Shown: positions 11,255 through 21,733 of the stretch, piece after piece | Layout: every line of letters begins with the position of its first letter | How positions within the stretch are numbered: position 1 is the first letter of the stretch | From: Nelumbo lutea | Lineage: Eukaryota; Streptophyta; Magnoliopsida; Proteales; Nelumbonaceae | Length of the DNA: 64,000 nt | NCBI GenBank assembly: GCA_022828595.1 | Contig: JAKGHH010000002.1 | Location: forward strand, 75,178,383-75,242,382 | Direction: 5' to 3' | The notes under the pieces: generated by a model | The model's input: the letters and a program-made list of their open reading frames with translations, nothing else | The model's database searches: none | Told to the model about the DNA's origin: nothing | Translations under genes and position numbers: made by a program

Positions 11255-11461
11255 CTTCCTTGGAACTTCAAATATGAAAAGTTCATTCCACCTGGCAGTG
11301 CCCTCATCCAGGTTATTATTCTTGAAAAGCAAAGGCTTAACACACTTAGTCCTTGCACTCTGAGGGAAAAGCCTTTGTTGATCCGTTGCCTGGCTATCAA
11401 CTAGAAGGCGTATGGCACAGAAGAAGTTATGACTATTGCCATCATCAAGGATGGGTACACC
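11255..11461 (-). CDS. VPS13: VPS13 exon 20, C2-like segment
   Basis: 207 nt, phase 0/0, residues 1654-1722. It starts GVPILDDGNSHNFFCAIRLL, includes LFPQSARTKCVKP, and ends WNELFIFEVPRK, the typical W-N-E-x-F strand of C2 domains. Donor GTATCT. Confidence 0.92.
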
Positions 11462-11551
11462 CTGAACAAAGTAGAATCCAATTAAACTTCTGCTTAAAAA
11501 AATTGAAATGACACAAGGGGCAAAATAACAAACTTCAGTTAGAAGCACAAC

Positions 11552-11821
11552 CCTAGACTCGAATATCTGCACAGCAACATAAAAGCGTGCTACCCTGGAT
11601 TCAGTTGCAACATTTAAGCTATCAGAAAACTTTTGAGGTGGAACCCATGCAGAAGAACAGTCCTCAGGATGTAGCATTTCAATTTTTTCTGCCTCTTGCT
11701 CAACCTTCTTCAAATGAATGTCACATCCAAGTCTGTTCTCTATAATAACAGTCTGAAAATCATATTCCTCCAATGCTGAAAAGTTTGAATTATCTCCATG
11801 CCTAAAATGATAATCAGCATC
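11552..11821 (-). CDS. VPS13: VPS13 exon 19, start of C2-like segment
   Basis: 270 nt, phase 0/0, residues 1564-1653. It contains SALEEYDFQTVIIENRLGCD and ends RVARFYVAVQIFESR, the first strand of a C2-like domain. The donor is GTTGTG. Confidence 0.91.
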
Positions 11822-11899
11822 CTGCCCAAAACTATATAGTAAGATGATGCTTTGGAAACGTTTACACAAATATACTGCAGTAATTCGAAGTACATTAAC

Positions 11900-12080
11900 C
11901 TCATTTGCTTTTGTTGACTTCTCCTGAAGCTCAGCCTGTCTTCTCCATGAAACAATGGTTTCTGCAAAAGTTTCTAGATTTGCAGCACTCACATTAAGAT
12001 TTACAATACTTGTTGCAGCTAGACGTACCCGCTTTCCAACCTCTGAAGGCCGATTGACATCAGAATTATATGTTTCAAAC
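11900..12080 (-). CDS. VPS13: VPS13 exon 18
   Basis: 181 nt, residues 1503-1563. It runs FETYNSDVNRPSEVGKRVRL to ELQEKSTKANE before a GTTAAT donor. The open frame reads through into the next intron, so the donor was fixed by phase and homology. Confidence 0.9.
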
Positions 12081-12198
12081 CTCCAGAGAAATAAAAAAGG
12101 GAGTAGCCAGTTAAAAGTTAGTAAAGATCCAGAAAATCATTTGACCTAAAGATTACAACTAGCATAGGACACTATAATTATAGTTTATCAGTATATAC

Positions 12199-12362
12199 TT
12201 GAATATTCCATCAAAAGGCTCCACAAGTGGCTCCCATGCTTCTAGTTGTGTATTGAATGTAGATGCAGCAATAGAAGATATTAATACTGCATTCATTGCC
12301 TCTAAACTTCCATGTGTTGCAAGGTTAATATTTGTAATAGTCGCATCAAAAAGCGGCATCAT
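12199..12362 (-). CDS. VPS13: VPS13 exon 17
   Basis: 164 nt, residues 1449-1503. It encodes MMPLFDATITNINLATHGSL and ends AWEPLVEPFDGIF plus two bases of a Lys codon. This segment resumes the repeated strands of the lipid channel. Confidence 0.92.
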
Positions 12363-12460
12363 CTGAAAAGGCACATAATTATAAAAATATAAGTAATTAC
12401 AATGGAGAAACGTGTACTCTGTAACCAGGTGAGGGTAGCTATTTTCCAGAGACTACATAC

Positions 12461-12619
12461 CATCCCACACAAGTTGTCTAGGACAGTTAAAGAGAAGCAT
12501 CTAAGCTTCATCTCAGCGCTTATGTTTTCCCGTGTCTTTGGCTTCATAGAATCACCAATTGTGTATGCCAACCGGCTTGATGGTTTCTTCAAATCAGCAC
12601 GAGCAAGAAAAGTGCAGGC
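12461..12619 (-). CDS. VPS13: VPS13 exon 16
   Basis: 159 nt, phase 0/0, residues 1396-1448. It encodes ACTFLARADLKKPSSRLAYT and ends LTVLDNLCGM before GTATGT. The start WKVENQ|ACTFLAR across the junction is a family hallmark. Confidence 0.92.
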
Positions 12620-12794
12620 CTATGAAAGCAGAAGACCCCGATAGAACATTATAATATTCAGTTATTAACAGAATATTAAGTGTTGTCAGACAATAATAGA
12701 AAAATTAGGAAAGTTACCATATTAAAGCACATGGAAAGCTGCAACTTTGGCATAGCTAACTCAAAAACAAGTTTCATTAAATAATTATGCCAAC

Positions 12795-13113
12795 CTGGTT
12801 TTCAACTTTCCAAATACTCCAGCAATGAGAACCCTTTGAACTTGAAGATCTTGAAATGGGCACCTCGAGAATATTAGTTTGGTTAACAAGATCCATGCGC
12901 GGGCAGCAAAAGAAGTCCATAAGTGGTACTTCATCTGTTTTTGATACTATGCATCCAAGAGATGCATAACCAGGGGGAGCAATTGGGTACCAGAAGAAAG
13001 CCTCATCAATACCTTTTGCCACAATATGGGCAACTTTAGTGAATTGCACAGGCTTTGCAGAAATCTCAGGATTATCAGCCACAAAAGTTATACCCAATGC
13101 AGGTGGTTCCAAG
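12795..13113 (-). CDS. VPS13: VPS13 exon 15, fourth WxP module
   Basis: 319 nt, residues 1289-1395. It contains FWYPIAPPGYASLGCIVS and ends CWSIWKVENQ before a GTTGGC donor. Separated from exon 14 by 89 bp. Confidence 0.92.
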
Positions 13114-13202
13114 CTGATAAACAAAATGAAAAATCAACCACTTCCATTTACAATATTAAGAATAAGAATCTAATAAAGAAATATAAGTCGAAATGGGCTA
13201 AC

Positions 13203-13907
13203 CCTTCAATTATGCAATCACCAAGTATGGCAAAGCCAGGGCGTGGTATTGGTCTCCATATTGAGATTGGTCGGCGGATGTCACTACCCTTGTCCCACCA
13301 AACCCTCTCAAAATGTGGTGTTGACACATAATAACTGCTTGGTTTTGAAATTGATCTAAGAACATCCCATGCAGAGGAACCAACAGACCTTCTATCTTGA
13401 TCATTTCTGCTGAAATGGTCAACAGCAAGATCTGATGTCGAAGTTTCAGAGGAAGAAAGAAGGCAGTACGAGCTCCTTAGAAGAATATAACCCAAATCGT
13501 AACTATGGTTCTTGGAAGGGCAGTCTGTTGCAAGATGAGCAATAAATGATCCAAAGACATTATCCACACGCCAAATGCTAAATTCAGAGGAGAATCTTGG
13601 GTTTGATGAAACACTAAAAATGCACTCTGAAAATGTTGTAGAAGTCAAGAGATCTGAGCGTATGCAATGCACAATGTGATTAGGTGGTGGTTTGCTTCCA
13701 ATCTGAGCAACACACCCTAATGCTGAATATCCTGGTGGTGCAATGGGTAACCAAAGTGAGCAATCATCATCGCTATCAGATTTTCCCTCTTGTCCTTCCA
13801 ACCCTTGAATATCCGAGAACAAACCAATTAGCTTAAAACCAAGAGGCTTCCGTACTCGACCATAAGTGTTACCAATAGCCATTACTGCCTGGGATGGAGG
13901 GGCTGGC
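13203..13907 (-). CDS. VPS13: VPS13 exon 14, two WxP modules
   Basis: 705 nt, residues 1054-1289. It starts PAPPSQAVMAIGNTYGRVRK, carries WLPIAPPGYSALGCVAQ near its start and SIWRPIPRPGFAILGDCIIE at its end. These repeats match the Vps62/DUF946-like region of plant VPS13. I chose the acceptor at 13907, because it joins the AG left by exon 13 and makes an Arg codon. Confidence 0.93.
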
Positions 13908-14051
13908 CTGAAGATTCAGTGGAGTTAATAGTGGAACTTCATTACCACCTTGAATAACAAAAGGTAGCATCATACTTAAGAATTCAGAATACATCTATCA
14001 GATTATATCACTGACTAGTATAATCCAGTCCACTTTTTTTTTGTTTATTTT

Positions 14052-14357
14052 TGTTAGAATGTTAGAATGAAGTCTCTTTGTATGAGTGTTCGGCTGATAA
14101 GAGTTCTTGCTAGCCCATACTTAAGTTTAAGTTATCCTGTAACTGGGCCTGTGTTAATGGGCCTAAGCCTTTTAATGTTTTAAGTTAACTGGGTGTCCTA
14201 TCACTAATCAGGGGCATTCCAGTAAGTACTTGTATCATTGTACTACATTCAAATATAAAAAATAGCATGGTCGACTGGCCAGACAGTTCGACATTCACAG
14301 CATAACAGTGGTGTTCTTCTCCTCTCCTCTACTTCGAGTACAGCTCTCAAGCTCACA
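14052..14357 (+). repeat. 5' LTR of copia A
   Basis: 306 bp, TGTTAGAATG...CTCACA, with a TATA-like AAATATAAAA at 14251. The primer binding site TGGTATCAGAAC starts at 14358, directly after the LTR. Confidence 0.95.
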
Positions 14358-14884
14358 TGGTATCAGAACACTAGCTTCTCTTTGGTTTCAGCAGGCGCAC
14401 TAGCTTCTACTCTCTCTTCTCTTGCTGTTCTTTCCATCTTCTTCCTTCTTCTTTACTGGGTTGCTGAAAAAACTAGGGTTGCAAGAGAACAAAGCAGATT
14501 CGAACCTAGGGTTTCCCTTGGTTGTAGGGCTCAAGGGAGGTAAGGCCCAGAAGTGGATGTCCTACTAGGTTCTTTTTTCAGCAACTAGTAGCTATTTGGC
14601 AACTAAGAGAAGTCTGTATAGGACAGACCTAGTTGAGGACTGATTTCAGCAGTCCTAGCCCTAGCCGAAAGGGGGAGAGCTTCCCCACAACTGCAGCTTC
14701 GAAGCCCCAGCAAAACCAGCATAGCACAGTGGTAAACAGCTCCAAGTTCAGGTTGGTTATCAGTCTGGAACCTCTCACCACTGTTGTGCCTGAACTGCTT
14801 CAGCTCAAGTGAAGATTACCTAGGGAGCTGCCTGCTTCAGATTGTCCAGCACTGTAACCGAACTGCTCTAAGACTGAAGTCAGC

Positions 14885-17800
14885 ATGTCCTCACTATCCG
14901 GAGAAGTTTCCTCCAGAGATAACAGACCTGCCGCAAGGTTCTCTAACCTGGAAAACCCTAATCTGCACAGTTTACAGATTACAAAAGTGTTGCTGGATGA
15001 ATATAACTTCAGAGAGTGGTCCGTCTCAGCAAGGCTGTTCATTACTTCTCGTGATCTCACCGGCTATCTGGATGGAGACAAGAAAGAACCTGAAGTTGGC
15101 GGTCCTAAGCATGTCGTGTGGCGCAAGGAAAATGCCACAGTCATGTCTTAGTTGCTGGCCTCCATGACTCCTCGGGTGGCTAGAACTGTTCATCATTTCC
15201 CCACAACCGCGAAGATTTGGGAGAAAGTATCCAAAACCTACGGCCAGAAAAAGAACAATGCTAGAATCTACAGATTGAACCAAGATATTGCAGCTCTAAG
15301 GAAAGGAGACGTGTCCGTGGCAACATATTTTGCAACCCTGGAAGGCCTTTGGGAAGAGCTTGATCATCACTTGATACTGGATTGGGAAAATGCGAGGGAC
15401 AATGAGAGACATGATAAGCAAATTGAAGAGAGCAGAGCCTTCAATTTTCTGGCTGGCCTAGACCCAGTATATGAGGGTATAAGGTCACAAATTCTAGGGA
15501 GAGATGAATTACCGGAGCTTCACCATGTCTATTACCTGGTGAGGAATGAAAAAGTATGGAGAAGGGAGATGCAAGTTGACTCCCAGACACAGTCAACTGG
15601 ACTATCTGGAGAGCATTCAGCCCTAGTCTCAACTAAGGGAAATAGATATCCAGACAAGAAGTCCCTCAAGTGTACCCATTGTGGTGGTGAGAAACACACA
15701 AAGGAGAAATGTTGGGTCTTGTATCCTCATCTGAAGCCAACTGCTTTGAGAAATGACAAAAGGCAACATAAGGGTCACACAGCAAGTGGGAATCTTGCCA
15801 CCAACAACAGTAGTGACAACTCACAGAGTACTCCGACAGTGTCCTCTTCCTCCATAGGGCAGGCTGCCGAATCCTATGGACCAAGTACTTTGGGCTTCAC
15901 AGCTAGTGAGGTAGAGGTTCTCAGTCGGGTATTAGCCTGTCTGAAAAACAATTCTTTAGCTTCCACCTCTCTTGCCAAATCAGGTACAGTCTCTGCATTT
16001 AGTGCAACTAGTTCAATTACTTCCACCTCTTGGGTGATTGATTCCGGAGCCACTGACCATATGACACATATGTCCTCCTTATTCTCTTCATATCATTTGT
16101 TGTCTGGCCAGGATAAGATGAGAGTGGCTGATGGGTCTCTCTCCACAATCTCTGTAAAGGGGGTGGTTGACCTAAGCAAGGATCTCTCTCTTAAATCAGT
16201 CCTACATGTTCCTAGTCTTACCTCAAATCTTTTGTCTGTTTCAAAGCTTACAAAAAATTTGAACTGCAGTATAACTTTTTTTCCTTCTCATTGTGTCTTC
16301 TAGGACAGATTGACGAGGAGAACGATTGGGAGTGATCATGAGTATGGAGGCCTCTACTGTTTTGATGCAGACATCGGCTCAGCCCTACAAGCTTCTGCTA
16401 CTACTAGTCCGAAAAGTGTGGAGTCAATAGCTAGCTTGCACCTGTGGCATGCTAGGCTAGGTCATGTGTCTTTCTCTTCTATAGCAATGTTGTTTCCCGA
16501 ATTGTTTAAGGGAATTCCAAATAAAAATTTAATTTGTGATGTGTGTCAAATGTCAAAACAATGTAAAACTGTGTATCCAATTTCTAGTAATGAAATTCGA
16601 GCTCCTTTTGATTTGGTTCATTCTGATGATTGGGGACCTTCACCTATTGTTTCCATTGATGGCTTCCATTACTTTATCAGTTTTATTGACCATTATTCTC
16701 GGTGCACTTGGATTTATCTGTTAAAATGACGTGATGAAGTACCACGGATAACTATGGTTTTTTGCAAGATGATTGAAACACAATTTGATAAGAAGATTAA
16801 GCAATTCCAGTCAGACAATGCGGCTGAATACTTTGAAAGATCCCTAAACTCATTCATAAAAGATGCAGGCATGTTACACCAATCATCCTGTGCAAATACC
16901 CCTCAGCAAAATGGGGTTGCTGAGCGCAAGAACAGGCATATTGGAGACAGCTCGAGCCCTACTATTCAAGCACAAAGTGCCCAAACAATATTGGTCTCAA
17001 GATATACTCACTACATACCTGATAAATCGGATGTCATCTAAGGTATTGGGTATGAAGACTCCTTTCTCTGTTCTGTGTCCTACTCTTCTAGAATTTCCTC
17101 TTCCCCCACGGGTTTTTTGTTGTACATGCTTCATACATGTGAAGGATCCAAAGAAAACCAAGCTGGATCCCAAGGCTACGAAGGGGTACAAGTGTTATGA
17201 TCCTGTGTCCAAGAAAAAGTATGTCACCAAAGATGTAGTCTTTTTTGAGTCCCAAACCTATTTCCAGTCTTCTTAGAATCCTCTTCAAGGGAAGACTAGT
17301 GGGTTGGCAGAGGATTCTCATTCTCCCTTCTTTTTTGTTCCCCTTTCGTTACTTTCCACTATTCCTAGCTGTGACATTCCGGGTCAACCTAGTGAGGCTC
17401 CCACTGTGCCAATTACTTCTCCTGATACAACAGATGCTCCTGAAGGTTCCAATAGGCAAGAGAAAGACATACTTACATACAGCAGAAGGAAGAAGGGCCC
17501 TCAACCTCATGATTGCAACCAGTTGAACTCAGATCAATCTGTCTCTACAATCCAAGGTAATTCTAACTCACTCACTTCGGATTTGGATCTTCCTATTGCT
17601 CTCCGTAAGCCTGTTCGTTCTTGTACCACCCGACATCCCATAGCTGATTTTGTTTCTTACTCACACTTATCTCCTGCCTATCACTCCTTTGTGTCTACTC
17701 TTTCCTCTATATGTGTCCCTTCAGGTACTCAGAGGCGGCATCTAATTCAAGGTGGAAAGAAGCCATTAATTAAGAGATGAAAGCCCTAATAAAAGCAAGA

Positions 17801-19203
17801 ACGTGGGAATTGGTGAACCTGCTAGAGGGGAAAGGCATTGTTGGGTGCAAGTGGGTATTCACAGTAAAGCACATGGAAGATGGATCAATCGAGAGGTACA
17901 AGGCCAGACTTGTGGCAAAGGGATTTACACAAAAGGAAGGAATTGACTACAAAGAAACCTTTGCCCCAGTAGCAAAGCTAAACACAATCCGGGTTCTACT
18001 GTCACTAGCAGCAAATTTCTCTTGGAAACCCCACCTGGATGTGAAGAATGTCTTCCTAAATGGTGATCTTCATGAAGAGGTATTCATGGAACCTCATCCA
18101 AGCTATGATGTTGGAAAGAAGGTGTGTAAACTAAGGAAAGCATTATATGGTTTTAAGCAGTCTCCCCGGGCATGGTTCGAGAGGAATTGTATGGCCATGA
18201 AGAAAGTGGGGTACACTCAGAGCAATGCAGATCAAACATTGTTTACAAGGAGACAGGATGACAAACTTATGGCCCTCATTGTTTATGTGGATGAAGTGAT
18301 TACCGGAAATGATGTGGAAGAGATGAAGAGGCTGAAGGAGTTCTTAGCTTCAGAATTTGAGATCAAAGACCTGGGAAATCTGAGATACTTTCTTGGGATT
18401 GAAGTTGCTAGATCAAGAGAAGGAATCTACATATGTCAGCGGAAATATGTACTAGATCTCCTAGAGAAAGCAGACATGATGGAGTGCAGGCCAGCAGACA
18501 CTCCAATAGAACCGAACCATGGACTACAAGAATCAATGGGTGAGGAATACTGAGATAAAGAGAGGTAACAAAAATTGGTAGGAAAGCTGATATACTTATC
18601 CCTTACTCGACCAGACATTGCCTATGTAGTGCATGTTGTCAGTCAATTCATGCACTCACCAAAGATCCCTCATATGAGAGTAGTGGAAAGAACTCTCAAG
18701 TACTTGAAGACTTGCCCAGGGAAGGAATTCTATTCAAGAAAAACAGCAGACTTGAAATTGAAGCCTACACTGATGCAGATTGGGCTGGGTCTATTGGAGA
18801 CAGAAAATCAACCTCAGGTTACTGTACATTCTTGGGAGGAAACCTGATCACATGGCGCAGTAAGAAGCAGAATGTTGTAGCTAGATCAAGTGCAGAAGCA
18901 AAATACCGAGCTATGGCACACGGGGTTGCAGAACTCTTATGGCTCAGAACTCTTCTCAATGAACTTGGTATTAAGGTTGACGGTCCTCTCAAGTTGTATT
19001 GTGATAATAAAACTGCTATCAACATTGCCAACAACCCCGTGCAGCATGACAAGACAAAACATATTGAAATTTATCGACACTTTGTCAGAGAGAGAATTGT
19101 CTTAGGAGAACTCTGTGTGCCTTATACTCCATCAAAGATGCAAATTGTAGATGTATTGATATCCATGCTAAGCTTGAGGGGGAGTGTTAGAATGTTAGAA
19201 TGA
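14885..19203 (+). pseudogene. gag-pol of copia A, broken
   Basis: Domains in order: gag with UBN2 core (LEGLWEELDHH); zinc knuckle CTHCGGEKHTKEKC; protease WVIDSGATDHMT; pre-integrase LHLWHARLGH; integrase core with NTPQQNGVAERKNRH; reverse transcriptase; RNase H with YTDADWAG. Breaks: in-frame stops at 15149, 16304 and 16727, a frameshift near 16930, a stop at 17274 and another shift before 17777. The reverse transcriptase box reads YVDE where copia elements have YVDD, so a catalytic Asp is replaced. Confidence 0.93.
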
Positions 19204-19516
19204 AGTCTCTTTGTATGAGTGTTCGGCTGATAAGAGTTCTTGTTAGCCCATACTTAAGTTTAAATTATCCTGTAACTGGGCCGATGTTAATGGGCCTAAG
19301 CCTGTTTAATGTTTTAAGTTAACTGGGTGTCCCATCACTAATTAGGGGCATTCCAGTAATTACATCAGGGGCATTCCAGTAATTACTTGTATCATTGTAC
19401 TACATTCAAATATAAATAATAGCATGGTCGACTAGCCAGTACAGTTCGACATTCACAGCATATCAGCGGTGTTTCTTCTCCTCTCCTCTACTTCGAGTAC
19501 AGCTCTCAAGCTCACA
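19185..19516 (+). repeat. 3' LTR of copia A
   Basis: 332 bp, preceded by the polypurine tract TTGAGGGGGAG (19174-19184). It is longer than the 5' LTR because GGGCATTCCAGTAATTAC is duplicated within it. Confidence 0.95.
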
Positions 19517-19775
19517 ATTTTAACCTAGCTAATGTTGGCTAAAATTTTAAAGCAGAAAATTCCTAACATGAAGCAATAATCTTCAGCCACAAATATTAAC
19601 AAGTAATAAAGAAGAGAAAATAGAAAAGAAAACAAGAGCTACCATAGCTGATAGCTATGGCAGAAACGAACAACAAACTCTTATCCATTCATCAAAAAAA
19701 TAAAACAATTGAATAAAACTTTTGACACTATAACCAAAATTCAGCACTTCAACTCATACTTAACCATCTACCAAT

Positions 19776-20281
19776 GTTTTAAAAGGCGTGGGAGGCATAC
19801 ACCTAGAGGTGATCCTCCAAGTGGGGTACCCCAAAATTCCCTGGGGTGCATGCCAGAGGCATACGCCTCAAGCATCTTTTCCACGAGGCGTGCTAGAGAC
19901 ATACACCTCATATGAAAAGAAAGAAAAGAAGAAGAAAAAAAATAGGCAGGAAAGGAAAAGGAAAAAAATGAAAGAAAAGAAGAAAAAAATAGGAAGGAAA
20001 GGAAAGGAAAAAAAAAGACAGAAAAGAAAAGGGAAAGAAAGTGTTATGCATCTTCAACAACACCCTCATACCATTTCAGTTAGTGTTATGAATCTTTGTT
20101 CTCCTTAATATAAAACAATTTTCGTAAAAATGAAACAAAGAAAAGAGATCCCCCCCCCCTTTAGGAGACTTATAACTCCTTGTACTTGGGAGGCATATAC
20201 CACTTAAATTCTGAACTATGCCTCACGCTTCCAGGTAGTGGAATGCCTCCCATCAAGCCTTCATATTTTAAAACATTGCTA
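19776..20281. mobile_element. GC-tipped nonautonomous element (family X), both ends present
   Basis: The left end is CAATGTTTTAAAAGGCG and the right end TTTTAAAACATTG, about 500 bp apart, with GAGGCATAxxCCT palindromes behind both tips. A purine-rich core (about 19915-20045) separates them. The mirrored tips show it is one transposon-like unit. I found no convincing target duplication. Confidence 0.6.
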
Positions 20282-20357
20282 TCAATTCAAACTTTATTTA
20301 AGGGAAGTCTGAAATTTACAAACATTTCTGAAATCTCCGCTGAAGTTTCTGACTGTT

Positions 20358-20820
20358 GCTGAAACCTTCCCTACAGTTTGGTAATACCTCCCCTGAACTT
20401 TCTGACAAAGTTGCAAGTAGACCCCACTGTTAGAATCCTCTAACAAGAGGCACAAAAATGTCCAAAATACCATTGCAATTACTATTGAGACTGGTCTCTA
20501 AAAACACAAACTTTATAAATTACAAAAAAATATATATAGAAATTAAAGTTTCAGCTTTACCATTGAGCGATTGATTTTCAAAGGGAAACTTGGAAAATAA
20601 ATCAAATTCAGAAAAAAAAGATTGGAAGGGTTTGCAATAGCGACTCATATGACAAAAAGATTTGGAAAATAAACATTTTGGTCAAAAGAAACTGCATGGG
20701 TATTTTGGGCATCTTCATGCCTCTTTTAGAGGATTCTAACAAAGGGGGTCTAATTGCAACTATGTCAGAAAGTTCATGGGAGGTGAATGCAATTACCAAA
20801 CTTCAGGGGAAGGTTTCAGC
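20358..20820. mobile_element. Long-TIR element, MULE-like
   Basis: The ends are inverted copies over about 120 bp: GCTGAAACCTTCCC...GTTAGAATCC on the left against GGATTCTAAC...GGGGAAGGTTTCAGC on the right. Only about 210 bp separates the arms, with no coding trace. The layout fits a Mutator-like MITE, but I could not find a 9-bp duplication. Confidence 0.7.
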
Positions 20821-21178
20821 AGCTTACCTTAATTTAATCAGAAACAGTTTACTGGAAAGGAACCCAATAAGAGTTTTGATGAAACCAGTTGATTGGTTAC
20901 CAATTCCATGATATCAGTTGAATGGTTAAAAGATTATTATGCATCATGCCCTTCTGGTATCATAGACAGGCTCTAGATAAATTAGTAAGTATGATACACC
21001 TTTTATGGCCAGGCAACATACATGTCAAACTAAATGTCCCTTTTGTATAGTTTGTGCATAAGAAAGGGATTGGACAGCTGTTGACAGTTTTCAATGACCT
21101 AGTGGCTTGTATTAAAAAAGAATTCCATATTATTAGCGCCTATTTGTTCTATTACAATAAAAGAAGTATCGGTTTTAC

Positions 21179-21263
21179 CTTGATGTCACACAGTCACCCA
21201 ATATAACATAGTTTGAAGGAGCTCGTGGTCTCCAAAATGTGAGGTTGTAACCAGGTGCAATTC
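21179..21263 (-). CDS. VPS13: VPS13 exon 13, first WxP module
   Basis: 85 nt, residues 1025-1054. It encodes IAPGYNLTFWRPRAPSNYVI followed by LGDCVTS, the first of four related W-x-P modules in this gene. It is 174 bp from exon 12 and 7.3 kb from exon 14. Confidence 0.9.
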
Positions 21264-21437
21264 CTGCAACAACAACAATAGAACTGAGTGTAGATAGCAT
21301 AAAACTTGACAGACTTTCTAATAAATAAACGAGCTAAATATTTCCAATGGTTGGGAGAATATTGCAAAGGAGTAGTGGTGAAAAAGAATTGCCCAGAATT
21401 AGACTTGTCAAACTGATTGGGCAAAGTTGTACAAGAC

Positions 21438-21733
21438 CTTTTTGTGACACCCAAAGTCGATCAAAGTTGGAGCAAGAAGCTAAAGGATCTGCATTTCCAA
21501 ATTGTAGTGCTGCAGCTGCCTGATTTTGCAAGTTAAGGACAAGAGATATAACACTCAAGGATAGGTGGAAGCATATATTGGTTGATATCAACGATATATT
21601 TGTCTTGTCCTTAACTGAGGTATACCCCCCAGAAATGTCCACTGGATCAAGAACTATAAGACCTGAACCAGCTTCAAAAGTGAGATCCTTCACAAGAGTC
21701 CGTATCCAAGTATCATCTGCTTTTGAAGCATAC
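21438..21733 (-). CDS. VPS13: VPS13 exon 12
   Basis: 296 nt, residues 927-1025. It starts YASKADDTWIRTLVKDLTFE and includes GSGLIVLDPVDISGGYTSVK and FGNADPLASCSNFDRLWVSQ, all strongly conserved in plant VPS13. Its donor is GTCTTG, an unusual GT site, but it is the only one that keeps the frame with exon 13. Confidence 0.9.

Larger units (their letters stand above)
14052..19516 (+). mobile_element. Complete but inactive Ty1/copia element A
   Basis: 5,465 bp with two LTRs, a primer binding site, gag-pol in copia order and a polypurine tract. It is flanked by the perfect 5-bp duplication ATTTT (14047-14051 and 19517-19521). It is antisense to VPS13, within intron 13. By eye the LTRs differ at roughly 4 percent of positions plus a 24-26 bp duplication in the right copy, so the insertion is fairly recent but not new. 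Stops and frameshifts make it unable to move by itself. Confidence 0.95.

Noticed and set aside
11153..11992. Single 279-codon ORF on the minus strand taken as one coding block
   Set aside because: It contains exons 18 (part), 19 and 20 plus read-through introns; splice sites and phase require separate exons.
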